Positions 27,190 through 34,994 are shown, counted from the first letter of the stretch. The stretch is DNA of 35,719 nt from an uncultured Elusimicrobia bacterium (GCA_903881545.1 CAIRTQ010000011.1:1-35719), one strand, 5' to 3'. Numbers and translations are program-made. Notes: a model not told the origin generated them from the sequence alone.

Positions 27190-27716
27190 GCCGCGCCCCC
27201 CGCGGCGCCGTGAACCTCCAGCACCCGGAGCCGCTTGATGCGGCCCGCGCGCAGATGGCATAAGGCGATGGCGGCTGCGTCCGCCACATCGTCGGGGCGC
27301 AGGATGTCGTCGAGCCGCAGGGCCCGCGAGACGATGAGCTGCATCTGGCGCTTGGCCGCGGCGCCGCTGCCGGTGATGGCGGCCTTGACGCTGCGCGGAT
27401 TGTATTCGGAGATCGGGCAGCCGATCTGGGCCGCGGCCAGCAGGATCACGCCGCGCGCCTGCAAGGTGCCCCGGATGGTATTGGCGGCCTTGAGGAAGAA
27501 CATCTCCTCGATGGCCATGGCCTGGGGCTGGTGCCGGGCCAGCAAGCCCGCCACCGCGCCGTGGATGATGGTCAGGCGCTCCGGCAGCGGCTGGGAGGGC
27601 AGGGTCCGGATCAGGCCGGATTCGATCAGGGCCGGCAATTCCCCGCCGCGCAAGACGGCCCAGCCGGTCTCGGAGACTCCCGGGTCTATGCCCAGGACCG
27701 TGATCGGCGCTGTCAT
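27186..27716 (-). CDS. ruvC: Holliday junction resolvase RuvC
   Basis: A 176-residue endonuclease that resolves Holliday junctions. The RNase H-like fold shows the catalytic acids: Asp in VLGIDPGVSETGWAV, Glu in MAIEEMFFLKAANT, and the C-terminal DD in RPDDVADAAAIALCH. EYNPRSVKAAITGSGAAAKRQM is also typical. The ATG at 27716 overlaps the yebC stop (ATGA), and the stop overlaps the ruvA start (GTGA). The much longer open frame above it is a shadow of yebC. Length is normal. Confidence 0.97.
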   Translation of the reverse strand: MTAPITVLGIDPGVSETGWAVLRGGELPALIESGLIRTLPSQPLPERLTIIHGAVAGLLARHQPQAMAIEEMFFLKAANTIRGTLQARGVILLAAAQIGCPISEYNPRSVKAAITGSGAAAKRQMQLIVSRALRLDDILRPDDVADAAAIALCHLRAGRIKRLRVLEVHGAAGGAA

Positions 27717-28468
27717 CCGACCTGGTCCAGGATCTCGTCCGGTATGTCGAAGTTGGAGTGGACCTTCTTGACGTCGTCGTTTTCCTCGAGCGCCTCGATA
27801 AGCTTGAGGATCTTGGCCGCGGGCTCGACCTTGTCGATGGGGACCATGGTGTCGGGCTTCAGGAAGAGCTCGGCGGAAGCCACCGGGATCTGTTTGGCGG
27901 CCAGGCCGGCCTTGACCTTGTCGAAATCCTTGGGGTCCGTGTATATCTCGTAGAATTGCGGGACATCCGTCACCACATCCTCGGCGCCCAGGTCCAGGGC
28001 GTGGGAAATCAGGGTATCCTCGTCGACGGGCGCGGGCTTGGCCACCGAGAGGAAGCCCTTGGGCTTGAACATCCAGGCCACGCAGTTGGTCTCGCCGAGG
28101 TTGCCGCCGTTCTCCCGAAAGACCTGGCGCACTTCGTTCAAGGTCCGGTTGTGGTTGTCCGTGGTGACTTCCACGATCATGGCCACGCCGTTGGGGCCGT
28201 AGCCCTCGTAGACGCGTTCTTCGTACATCACGCCCGGGAGCTCGCCCGTGCCCCGCTGGATGGCGCGCTTGATGTTGTCGGCGGGCATGTTGGACGCCTT
28301 GCTGTCGTCCACGGCCTGGCGCAGGCGTGGGTTGGTGTTTATGTCGCCGCCGCCTGCCCGGGCCGCGATGGCGATTTCCTTGACGATCTTGGTCCAGACC
28401 TTGCCGCGCTTGGCGTCGACAATGGCCTTCTTGTGCTTGATCCCGGCCCAATGCGAGTGTCCGCCCAC
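27713..28468 (-). CDS. yebC: YebC/PmpR family protein
   Basis: A 251-residue protein of the YebC family, described as transcriptional regulators and, for some members, as factors that help ribosomes through proline-rich stretches. The start is a GTG at 28468 with a perfect AGGAGG (28478-28473 on this strand), giving the usual GGHSHWAGIKHKKAIVDAKRGK. Other marks are IKRAIQRGTGE, YEGYGPNGVAMIVEVTTDN, VRQVFRENGGNLGE and VAWMFKPKG. It heads the yebC-ruvC-ruvA-ruvB-spoIID-queA block, a common order in bacteria for the first four. A candidate promoter precedes it. Confidence 0.97.
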   Translation of the reverse strand: MGGHSHWAGIKHKKAIVDAKRGKVWTKIVKEIAIAARAGGGDINTNPRLRQAVDDSKASNMPADNIKRAIQRGTGELPGVMYEERVYEGYGPNGVAMIVEVTTDNHNRTLNEVRQVFRENGGNLGETNCVAWMFKPKGFLSVAKPAPVDEDTLISHALDLGAEDVVTDVPQFYEIYTDPKDFDKVKAGLAAKQIPVASAELFLKPDTMVPIDKVEPAAKILKLIEALEENDDVKKVHSNFDIPDEILDQVG

Positions 28469-28498
28469 GTGTCCTCCTGGTGCGTCGTGATTTGTGTC

Positions 28499-28528
28499 AT
28501 GTTATCAAAATCGCGCGCGCGTTGCCAA
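28499..28528 (-). promoter_or_regulatory. Candidate promoter for the yebC-ruvCAB operon
   Basis: On the minus strand TTGGCA (28528-28523) is followed after 18 bases by TAACAT (28504-28499), about 31 bases before the GTG of yebC. The spacer holds a CG-alternating tract. It lies back-to-back with the larB promoter in the 195-base intergenic region. Confidence 0.55.
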
Positions 28529-28558
28529 TGGTTCCGGCGGTAAAAAACGATATAAGGC

Positions 28559-28587
28559 TTGAGGTTTTTGGGGTTCATTGTTATAAT
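28559..28587 (+). promoter_or_regulatory. Sigma-70 promoter for larB operon
   Basis: TTGAGG (28559-28564) is separated by exactly 17 bases from a perfect TATAAT (28582-28587). A start near 28594 gives a leader of about 70 bases before the ATG of larB at 28664. No stable hairpin stands out in the leader. Confidence 0.75.
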
Positions 28588-28663
28588 CAGCGCCGCGCAC
28601 TCCCATGCCATTGCAAGATAAACTCCGCAAGTTGCGCAGTGGATTCATGGATGAGGGGATGGC

Positions 28664-29413
28664 ATGGTCAAAAAAGAACTGATCCGGCTGCTCAGAAGCG
28701 TGCGGGCGGGGCGCGTCGCTCCCCATGAGGCCTATGAGCGGCTGCGGCATCTCCCGTATGAAGACCTGGGCTTCGCGAAGGTGGACCATCACCGCGCGAT
28801 GCGCGCGGGTTTTCCGGAAGTCATCTTTTGCCCGAGCAAGACTCCGGAGCAGGTCGTGGCGATCTTTAAGTCCCTAGCGCGCCGGAACACGCGGGTCCTG
28901 CTGACGCGCGCCGACGAAGGCATCGCCCGGCGCATCCAGAGGGTGGCGCCCACCGCCGTGTATCATCCCCTGGCGCGCACCATAACGGTGCAGCCGCAAC
29001 GGCCGCGGCACAAGGGGCTGGTGGCTGTGGTTTGCGCCGGGACCGCCGATATCCCGGTCGCGGAGGAAGCGGCCGTCACCGCGGAAGTCTCGGGTAGCCG
29101 CGTGGAGCGGGTCTATGATGTGGGGGTCGCCGGCCTGCATCGTCTGCTGGATTGTTTTTCCCGGATCGCGGACAGCCGCTGCATGGTCGTCGTCGCGGGC
29201 ATGGACGGAGCCCTGCCTTCGGTCATCGGCGGGCTGGCCTCGTGCCCGGTGATCGCCGTGCCCACCTCCGTCGGATATGGAGCCAGCTTCAAGGGCGTCG
29301 CGCCGCTGCTCACGATGCTCAACAGCTGCGCCTCCCAAGTCTCGGTGGTCAACATCGACAATGGGTTTGGCGCGGGCTACATCGCGTCCATGATTAACAG
29401 GATGGGGACATGA
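28664..29413 (+). CDS. larB: Pyridinium-3,5-biscarboxylic acid mononucleotide synthase LarB
   Basis: A 249-residue protein of the LarB family, related to PurE/AIR carboxylase. LarB carboxylates nicotinic acid adenine dinucleotide and cleaves it, the first step to the nickel-pincer cofactor of lactate racemase. The C-terminal half carries the family blocks VCAGTADIPVAEEAAVT, RVYDVGVAGLHRLL, VVVAGMDGALPSVIGGL, VIAVPTSVGYG and LLTMLNSCASQVSVVNIDNGFGAGY, with Cys222 in the position of the reported active-site Cys. A gagggg site precedes the ATG. larC and larE are not in the window. The stop overlaps the cupin start (ATGA). Confidence 0.95.
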   Translation: MVKKELIRLLRSVRAGRVAPHEAYERLRHLPYEDLGFAKVDHHRAMRAGFPEVIFCPSKTPEQVVAIFKSLARRNTRVLLTRADEGIARRIQRVAPTAVYHPLARTITVQPQRPRHKGLVAVVCAGTADIPVAEEAAVTAEVSGSRVERVYDVGVAGLHRLLDCFSRIADSRCMVVVAGMDGALPSVIGGLASCPVIAVPTSVGYGASFKGVAPLLTMLNSCASQVSVVNIDNGFGAGYIASMINRMGT

Positions 29414-29748
29414 AAATGAATCCGATTATCGTGAAACTCGGCGGCTCCGAAAAGTTCGTCCGCCTGCTGGGGGGGCCGCCGGCCACCGCCGGGATGAAAT
29501 CCGGCTTCGTGACTCTTAAGCCGGGAGAGTCCGTGGGCGAACATAAGACCGAGGACCGAGAGGAGGCCATCGTGATCCTGTCCGGCCGAGCCTCCATTTT
29601 CTGTGGGGGGGAACTTTTTACCGTGGCTGAAGCGGAATGTTTGGTCTATATCCCGCTGGAGACCGTGCACGATATCAAGAACGCGGGGGATTGCGACTTG
29701 CGTTATGTCTATATCGTGGCGCCGGTCCCCGCGGCGGGGCGGATATGA
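29410..29748 (+). CDS. Small single-domain cupin
   Basis: A 112-residue single-domain cupin. The beta-barrel signature is VTLKPGESVGEHKTEDREEAIVILSGRASIF for motif 1, where His and Glu side chains sit in metal-ligand positions, and AECLVYIPLETVHDIKNAGD for motif 2 with its His. Such proteins bind a metal or act as sugar-phosphate isomerases, but substrate cannot be inferred. It is coupled to larB by ATGA. Its product may sense or use the same metal chemistry, which is a guess from position only. The next gene begins 13 bases after its stop. Confidence 0.8.
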   Translation: MKMNPIIVKLGGSEKFVRLLGGPPATAGMKSGFVTLKPGESVGEHKTEDREEAIVILSGRASIFCGGELFTVAEAECLVYIPLETVHDIKNAGDCDLRYVYIVAPVPAAGRI

Positions 29749-29761
29749 TGGAGGGCGACAA

Positions 29762-30262
29762 ATGGATGAAGACATGACGGAGAAGCTGGCCTACCTGAAC
29801 ACCTGTCTCAACCGCAATCTCGCTTGGGTCGCCGCCGCGGACCAGAAGGTGGCGCCCGTCTTCAGCATCGACCTCGCGATGATCGGGGTCTTGTGCGGGG
29901 CCGCGTCCAAGGTCGGCCATTGGCCGCTGGTCGTGGGCATCTGCGCCGGGCTGTCCGGCCTGACCCTGCTGTCGAGCATGGTCCTCGCGGCTTGCGTCGG
30001 ATTCCCGAGACTGAAAGGCCCCAAGGACTCGGCGGTCTTCTTCGGCGGAATCGCCAACCACGACAAGACGATGTTCGTCGAGAAGATGCTCGGAGGAGTC
30101 ACGCGGGAGATGCTCGAGGACGTCGCGCGCCAGACCCACCGCAACGCCGAGATCGCGTGCCTGAAGTTCGCACATGTGCGGACGGCGATGATCCTGATGT
30201 TTGCCAGCATCCCGTTCTGGCTGGTCGCGGTGGCCGTCCTGTACGGGGGCAAGGCGGGCTGA
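29762..30262 (+). CDS. PycTM/DUF5706-like membrane protein
   Basis: A 166-residue protein from the ATG at 29762 with GGAGGG six bases upstream. The N-terminal helix EKLAYLNTCLNRNLAWVAAADQKVAPVFSIDLAM has the N..L.W...AD.K pattern of the Pycsar effector TM family (PF18967, formerly DUF5706). FPRLKGPKDSAVFFGGIANHDKTMF and a later RQTHRNAEIACLKFAHVRTAM fit the family's FP, yFg-ia and Q....A-ia-K blocks. Hydrophobic stretches at about 34-48, 54-78 and 142-161 suggest two or three membrane passes. Known relatives act with a cyclic-nucleotide signal in anti-phage defence. No cyclase gene is adjacent, so a defence role is only a possibility. Confidence 0.65.
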   Translation: MDEDMTEKLAYLNTCLNRNLAWVAAADQKVAPVFSIDLAMIGVLCGAASKVGHWPLVVGICAGLSGLTLLSSMVLAACVGFPRLKGPKDSAVFFGGIANHDKTMFVEKMLGGVTREMLEDVARQTHRNAEIACLKFAHVRTAMILMFASIPFWLVAVAVLYGGKAG

Positions 30263-30290
30263 GGCGTGCGGCGTCTCCCTTCTCCGGGAG

Positions 30291-30305
30291 GATTGTTGTA
30301 CAATC
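30291..30305. other. Small perfect inverted repeat upstream of tRNA-Arg
   Basis: GATTGT (30291-30296) and ACAATC (30300-30305) face each other across TGT. The right arm overlaps TACAAT (30299-30304), a possible -10 box for the tRNA gene 60 bases downstream, though no -35 match is seen. It could be an operator or chance. Confidence 0.3.
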
Positions 30306-30364
30306 AATATCCTGGCGCCGCGCCTGCCTCCGGCAAGCACGAGGCCTGTTAACAGAAGCGCTTT

Positions 30365-30436
30365 GGGCCCGTAGCTCAATGGATAGAGTACGTGGCTTCG
30401 AACCACGGGATCCAGGTTCGATTCCTGGCGGGCCCA
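30365..30436 (+). tRNA. tRNA-Arg (anticodon TCG)
   Basis: The 72 bases fold into a full cloverleaf. Acceptor GGGCCCG pairs with CGGGCCC, D-stem GCTC with GAGT, anticodon stem CGTGG with CCACG around CTTCGAA, and T-stem CCAGG with CCTGG around TTCGATT. Discriminator base is A at 30436. The anticodon TCG (34-36 position of the loop) reads CGA. The 3' CCA is not encoded: CTG follows. Confidence 0.97.
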
Positions 30437-30440
30437 CTGA

Positions 30441-30472
30441 AGCGCCTCCGGCTTCCGGAGGCCGCTGTTTTT
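30441..30472 (+). terminator. Intrinsic terminator after tRNA-Arg
   Basis: AGCGCCTCCGG (30441-30451), a CTT loop, and a matching arm at 30455-30466 with one bulged C form an 11-pair GC-rich stem, followed by a run of five T. It ends the larB to tRNA transcription unit. Confidence 0.85.
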
Positions 30473-30573
30473 AGTAAGTCTACTTGAAATATTTCCGTAA
30501 AGGCACAAGAGTATCATGCCGGGTGCATGGTGCCTCTCAGCGTCGTCGCCGCCGGCCCACCCAAGGGTTTTCC

Positions 30574-31725
30574 ATGAGATCCCGCTTGCTAGCCGTCGCG
30601 GCTCTCTTGACCCTCAGCGCGGCTGTGCCCGCGTCCGCGGTCAGCCCTGGCGTGACCGGCGCCAGCGTGCTGGCGCTGCCCATGGACGCCCGCGCCATGG
30701 GCATGGGTGGGGCGTTCGCCGCCGTGTGCACCGACGCCTCGTCCCTCTTCTACAACCCGGCGGGCCTGGCCCGCCTCAATGCCCAGGAGATCGGAGGATC
30801 ATTCGCTTCCGGCCTCGTGGATAATTCTTTGGAGCAGTTCAGCTACGCGGGCCCGCTCCCCTTCACGGGGTTTTCGGGCAACGGCTACGCCAGCGCGGGC
30901 GCCAGGCTCCTGTTCGCCAGCAACGGCAGCATCGAGGTCAACCTCCTCAACGCGGACGGATCGCTGCAAAGCTCGCAGAATATGAACGCAGGCTCCGACT
31001 TCGTGGCCACGGCCGGCTACGCGGAGCGGATGGGGACCTCGTTCTGGGACCTCGAGAGCGGCAGCTACGGGGTCAATCATTATGTGGGAGCGAGCGCGAA
31101 ATATGTGCGCTCCTCGTTGGCCGGGGGCTATTCCGCCCAGGCGGCCGCGGCCGACCTGGGCTACCTGGCACACTCGTCCGAGCGCGGACTGAGCCTGGGC
31201 GCCTCCCTGCTCAACATAGGGACCAAGATGAAGTTTGTCAGCGTGGGCGACCCCTTGCCCCTCACCGCGCGAGGGGGGGTGGCCTACCAATTCCGCATCC
31301 CCGCCGGGAACAGCCTCATCGTCGCGGTGGACGGCGAATACCACGTCTATGAGAAACAGATTCTCGCCGAGGCCGGCGCGGAGTATTTTCTGCTCAAGAG
31401 CTACGGCTTGCGCCTGGGCTACCAGTTCCTGCGCGATTCCGTGGGGCTGACCGTGGGCTTCGGCCTGCGCTGGCGCGGCCGCATCCTCATCGACTATGCC
31501 TGGGGCATGTCGAACACTTTGGGCGACACCCAGAGGATCTCGCTGACCTATCGCTTCGCCGGGGTTCCGGCGTCCATCCGCGGCCGGCAGCGGCAGCAGC
31601 GCCTCCTGGACACTACCCCCGGGGAGGCGGAGCCAAGTCGGGAGCAGAGCTCTCCTATCGAGATCCCGCCGAACCAGGCCGCCCCCAGCGTGCGGCCCGA
31701 GGGCCTCCCCGGCTGGATCTACTGA
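30574..31725 (+). CDS. PorV/PorQ family (UPF0164-like) outer-membrane protein
   Basis: A 383-residue exported protein. The start at 30574 is chosen because it begins a signal peptide (MRSRLLAVAALLTLSAAVPASA) and has AAGGG eight bases upstream; a longer frame above has no such feature. After the signal come LPMDARAMGMGGAFAAVCTDASSLFYNPAGLARLNAQEIGGSF, the family opening motif of FadL-like PorV/PorQ proteins. Many amphipathic strands follow, such as HYVGASAKYVRSSL, GLSLGASLLNIGTKMKF, SLIVAVDGEYHVYEKQILAEAGAEYFLL and RISLTYRFAG. The last 55 residues are Gln/Pro/Glu-rich and probably periplasmic. In other bacteria such proteins take part in outer-membrane export; here no partner gene is adjacent. 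Confidence 0.85.
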   Translation: MRSRLLAVAALLTLSAAVPASAVSPGVTGASVLALPMDARAMGMGGAFAAVCTDASSLFYNPAGLARLNAQEIGGSFASGLVDNSLEQFSYAGPLPFTGFSGNGYASAGARLLFASNGSIEVNLLNADGSLQSSQNMNAGSDFVATAGYAERMGTSFWDLESGSYGVNHYVGASAKYVRSSLAGGYSAQAAAADLGYLAHSSERGLSLGASLLNIGTKMKFVSVGDPLPLTARGGVAYQFRIPAGNSLIVAVDGEYHVYEKQILAEAGAEYFLLKSYGLRLGYQFLRDSVGLTVGFGLRWRGRILIDYAWGMSNTLGDTQRISLTYRFAGVPASIRGRQRQQRLLDTTPGEAEPSREQSSPIEIPPNQAAPSVRPEGLPGWIY

Positions 31726-31733
31726 GCCGCGCG

Positions 31734-31929
31734 GTGCAGGCTTGGAACAAGTCCAGCGACGAGGAGCGCGAGCGGCCGTTCTTCTGGAGATTCTGGCGCG
31801 TCCTGCGAGATGATCGAGCGCACCGGCACGAAGCGGGCACCGTGGGTGCTGGTGGAGGACGACGACAAGCGCTGGGCGCGCATCAAGATCTTGCGGAGCG
31901 TGGTGGACGCTTTGGAACAGGAGCTTTAG
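31734..31929 (+). pseudogene. Remnant of a polyphosphate:AMP phosphotransferase (PPK2-family) gene
   Basis: Two family pieces stand next to each other in different frames. 31734-31809 reads VQAWNKSSDEERERPFFWRFWRVLR, matching the ERERP.WRFWR.L block of two-domain polyphosphate:AMP phosphotransferases. 31810-31929 (frame +1 relative to the first) reads MIERTGTKRAPWVLV, then DDDKRWARIKILRSV, ending EQEL and a stop, matching the C-terminus (IERT.T..APW..V...DKR.AR). The hundreds of residues that should lie between are gone, and the phosphate-binding loop is absent. It is therefore an internally deleted, frameshifted gene that cannot make the enzyme. Its stop TAG overlaps the stop of the convergent methyltransferase gene. 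Confidence 0.75.
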
Positions 31930-32930
31930 CTGCGATCGTTGTGAACGCTCCCGCTCACCTCGAATACCCAGACGTCCTCCCGAGTGGAAGTCCTGACTCC
32001 GGAGAGGAATTTGGGCCTGAGCACACGGTATTTGGCCTGGAATCCCAGCGCCGTTATGGCGGCGAGGGGGAGCCGGATCTCGGCGTCGCAGAAAAATGCG
32101 CCGCCTGGTCTGAGGCAAGAGCGGACGGAATCAAAGACCTTTAGTATCCAGGCCTGGCGGTCACCGGCGCCGGGAGGTTGGAGGTCCTTGACGAAGAATT
32201 GGATCGCGCACGCGACATCGAAAGAGTCCGGAGGATAGCGCTGCCCCAAGCGCAGCGCATCCACACGCCTGGCATCCAGACCATGGTTCGCGGCAAGCAC
32301 CACGCAAGGCGCGTCAAGGTCTATCCCACTCGCCTTCCGGTAGCCGCGTCTGCGCAGCAGGTCCAGGAATAGGCCGTAATGACAGCCCAGCTCCAGGAGC
32401 CGGGGGCCGGCGACACCGCGGGCGGGATGGCGGGTCAGCAGGTAATGGAGTAGGAGATGGTAGTGGCTGATGTCCTGGCGCAAGCTCGTTCGTCGCGCCG
32501 CCGGAGGAAGTTCGGATGCCGCGAAGTAGGGGCGATAGCGCTCCAGGCTCCGGCGGACCTCCGCTAAGGGCAGGCGCGCAGGGGCCTCGGACCAGGGCGT
32601 GGGGCTGGGCCAGGCGGCGGTCAGCCGCGCGTCTTGCCGGCTCAAAAGGCGCAGATACTTTTTGAGCCGAGCGGCCTCATCGGGACAGAACGATTGCTGG
32701 CCGCGCAGGGCGACGCGAAAATGCGCGGTGGCGTGGCAATGAGGAAGGGGCCCGTAGTTTTCGGCGGGGGCTAGGAACAGGAGCCAAGTCCGGCCCCCGA
32801 TGGCGACGGAAAAGAGCCCCCCGGCTTTGCGCCGGGTCCGGCAGGAGAGCCCGGTGCGACGGCTGAATTCCGCATCAATGTCCGCAAAGACGCCGGCGAC
32901 GGTCCGCCCTAAAGGATACGGTTGCTCCAT
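31926..32930 (-). CDS. Class I SAM-dependent methyltransferase with an unassigned N-terminal domain
   Basis: A 334-residue protein if started at the ATG at 32930. A GTG at 32957 would add nine residues, but it overlaps a decayed protease fragment, and neither start has a good Shine-Dalgarno site. Residues from about 175 carry a class I methyltransferase: LLELGCHYGLFLDLL (motif I, SAM binding), ASGIDLDAPCVVLA (motif II acid), then DSFDVACAIQFF and LRPGGAFFCDAEIR. The first 170 residues (with PLGRTVAGVFADIDAEF, LPHCHATAHFRVAL) match nothing I know. Substrate unknown. The gene is flanked by two gene remnants and may be a later insertion. Confidence 0.8.
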   Translation of the reverse strand: MEQPYPLGRTVAGVFADIDAEFSRRTGLSCRTRRKAGGLFSVAIGGRTWLLFLAPAENYGPLPHCHATAHFRVALRGQQSFCPDEAARLKKYLRLLSRQDARLTAAWPSPTPWSEAPARLPLAEVRRSLERYRPYFAASELPPAARRTSLRQDISHYHLLLHYLLTRHPARGVAGPRLLELGCHYGLFLDLLRRRGYRKASGIDLDAPCVVLAANHGLDARRVDALRLGQRYPPDSFDVACAIQFFVKDLQPPGAGDRQAWILKVFDSVRSCLRPGGAFFCDAEIRLPLAAITALGFQAKYRVLRPKFLSGVRTSTREDVWVFEVSGSVHNDRS

Positions 32931-33061
32931 AACAAGAGAGAAGTCACCACGCCGCACTCGTTCTTGGAGATCGAGACCGAGGGGACGAAGTCGGTCGCGA
33001 TGCCGGCCAGGAACAGGTCTCGGGCGCGCTTGACGAACACGGGGCCGCCACGGCTTTCACG
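32909..33061 (-). pseudogene. Probable remnant of a trypsin-like (S1) serine protease gene
   Basis: On the minus strand, 33058-32945 reads ESRGGPVFVKRARDLFLAG followed by IATDFVPSVSISKNECGVV. This resembles the end of an S1 protease: the GDSGGP catalytic-serine block (here ESRGGP), then the LAGI strand, then a late Cys. Nearly every codon ends in G or C, as in the genes around it, whereas codons after 32945 do not, so the stretch looks formerly coding. It begins 25 bases after the typA stop, has no start, and lacks the His and Asp parts of the triad. The reading frame ends at TAG 32909-32911. The family assignment is tentative. Confidence 0.45.
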
Positions 33062-33085
33062 CGCCCTCCGATGAACACAGCGCTG

Positions 33086-34930
33086 CTACTCCGTGCCCTC
33101 ATCGCGCCGCTTGTCGTCGCGCTTGCGCAGGCTGGCGTTCAGGATCTTCTTGCGCAGGCGGGTATTCAGCGGCGTCACTTCCACCAGCTCCGTGTCGTCG
33201 ATGAACTCCAGGGCCTGCTCCAGGGTCATAGTCGAGGGCGGGGTCAGGTCGGACGCCTCGTCACTGGCCTTGGACCGCATGTTGCTCATGGCCTTCGCCT
33301 TGCAGGGATTGACCACGAAATCGTTCTCCGTGTCGGCCAGTCCCACCACCATGCCCTCGTAGACATCCACGCCCGGCCCCAGGAACATCTTGGCGTGCTC
33401 CTGCAGGCTCGCCAAGGCGTAGCCCGTGGTGCGGCCCGCCTCCTTGGTCACGAAGACGCCCTGGTTGCGCAGGCCCGGCTCGGGCCCCTTGGGGCCGTAG
33501 CCGTGGAAAGCGTGATGCATCAATCCCAGGCCCCGCGTCATCGACATGAGCTCGGACTTGAATCCCATCAGCCCGCGCGAAGAGATCTCGTACTCCAGAC
33601 GCGCCCGGGACTTGCCCTCCGGCGCCATGTTCACCATCTTGCCGTTGCGCCGGCCCATGGATTCGATCACCGTGCCCTGGTAATCGGCCGGGACGTCCAC
33701 CACCAGATACTCCATCGGCTCTAAAAGCCCCTGGGGGGATTCTTTAAAGATCACTTCCGGCCGCGCCACCGCCAGCTCGTAGCCTTCCCGGCGCATGGTC
33801 TCGATCAAGATGGAAAGATGCAGTTCGCCGCGGCCCGAGATCTTGAAATGTCCCTCGCCTTCCAAAGCCTCCACCCGCAGGCCCACGTTGATCTCTTTTT
33901 CGCGCAGGAGACGGTCGCGCAGGTGCCGCCCGGTGACGAACTTGCCCTCCCGTCCGGCGAACGGGCTGTTGTTGACCATGATCTCCATGGACAAGGTGGG
34001 CTCGTCGATTTCCAGGGGCGGCAGCGCCTCCGGCTTGTCGGCCGAGGTCACGGTGTCGCCTACATGGATCTGGGGCAGGCCGGCCAGGGCGACCACGTCG
34101 CCGGCGCTGGCGAAGTCCACCTCGCGCCGCTCCAGGCCGTAGAACTTCTCCAGGCGCGCGACCTTGCCGATGAAGACCTTGCCGTCCGGCTTGACCAAGC
34201 CCACGGTCTCGGCCTTGGCGACGCGGCCGTTGACCACCCGGCCGATGCCGATGCGGCCCACATAGTTGTTGTAGTCCAGCATGGTCACCAGCATCTGCAG
34301 CGGCCGGTCCGGATCCACGGCGGGGCCGGGCACGAACTTGAGGATAGTGTCGAAGAGCGGCGTCACGTCGCGGCCGGTCTCGGTGGTGAGGCTGGCCCAG
34401 CCCTCGCGGCCTGAGGCGTAGACCACCGGGAAGTCCAGCTGCGGATCGGTCGCGCCCAGGTCGATGAAGAGGCCGAAGACGCGGTCCAAGGCCTCGTGCG
34501 CCTTGGCATGCTCGCGGTCCATCTTGTTGATCACCACGATAGGGTGTAGGCCCAGGGCCAAGGCCTTGCGCAGGACGAAGCGGGTCTGGGGCATGGGCCC
34601 CTCCACCGCGTCCACCAGAAGCAAGGCCCCATCCACCATCTTCAGGATGCGTTCCACCTCGGAGCCGAAGTCGGCGTGGCCGGGGGTGTCCACGATGTTG
34701 ATGGTCACGTCTTGGTAGACGATGGAGGTGTTCTTGGCGAGGATGGTGATACCGCGTTCGCGCTCCAGCTCGTTGGAGTCGAGCACCTGCTCCTGAGCCG
34801 CGTCGGCCTTCACCTTGAAAGCGCCCGTCTGTTTGAGCAGAGCGTCCACCAGCGTGGTCTTGCCGTGGTCTACATGAGCGATGATAGCTACATTGCGTAG
34901 GTCCAGCCGGCGTTGCATCGGTGCGCTCAT
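33086..34930 (-). CDS. typA: Ribosome-associated GTPase TypA/BipA
   Basis: A 614-residue translational GTPase related to EF-G that helps 50S subunit assembly and stress adaptation. The ATG at 34930 follows a GGAGAGGAA site. G1 is AHVDHGKTT at 18-26; G2 and switch regions include [16 protein letters not shown]3 is DTPGHADF; G4 is NKMD. The second and third domains follow ([17 protein letters not shown]), then [32 protein letters not shown] and the BipA-specific C-terminal domain ([38 protein letters not shown]). Length and all domains are normal. A terminator-like hairpin lies in its leader. Confidence 0.98.
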   Translation of the reverse strand: MSAPMQRRLDLRNVAIIAHVDHGKTTLVDALLKQTGAFKVKADAAQEQVLDSNELERERGITILAKNTSIVYQDVTINIVDTPGHADFGSEVERILKMVDGALLLVDAVEGPMPQTRFVLRKALALGLHPIVVINKMDREHAKAHEALDRVFGLFIDLGATDPQLDFPVVYASGREGWASLTTETGRDVTPLFDTILKFVPGPAVDPDRPLQMLVTMLDYNNYVGRIGIGRVVNGRVAKAETVGLVKPDGKVFIGKVARLEKFYGLERREVDFASAGDVVALAGLPQIHVGDTVTSADKPEALPPLEIDEPTLSMEIMVNNSPFAGREGKFVTGRHLRDRLLREKEINVGLRVEALEGEGHFKISGRGELHLSILIETMRREGYELAVARPEVIFKESPQGLLEPMEYLVVDVPADYQGTVIESMGRRNGKMVNMAPEGKSRARLEYEISSRGLMGFKSELMSMTRGLGLMHHAFHGYGPKGPEPGLRNQGVFVTKEAGRTTGYALASLQEHAKMFLGPGVDVYEGMVVGLADTENDFVVNPCKAKAMSNMRSKASDEASDLTPPSTMTLEQALEFIDDTELVEVTPLNTRLRKKILNASLRKRDDKRRDEGTE

Positions 34931-34949
34931 GGGGCGTGGTTCCTCTCCG

Positions 34950-34994
34950 TTATGTCTCCGGAAATAAAGAAAGCCACCTCAGGATGTCGCTCAT
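34950..34994 (-). CDS. Possible 14-codon leader ORF before typA
   Basis: Between the typA hairpin and its ribosome site the minus strand can encode MSDILRWLSLFPET, ATG at 34994-34992 and TAA at 34952-34950. No Shine-Dalgarno site precedes it; its start lies in the loop of the leader hairpin and its reading would open the downstream arm. It may be chance. It is listed because its position would suit translation-dependent control. Confidence 0.2.
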   Translation of the reverse strand: MSDILRWLSLFPET

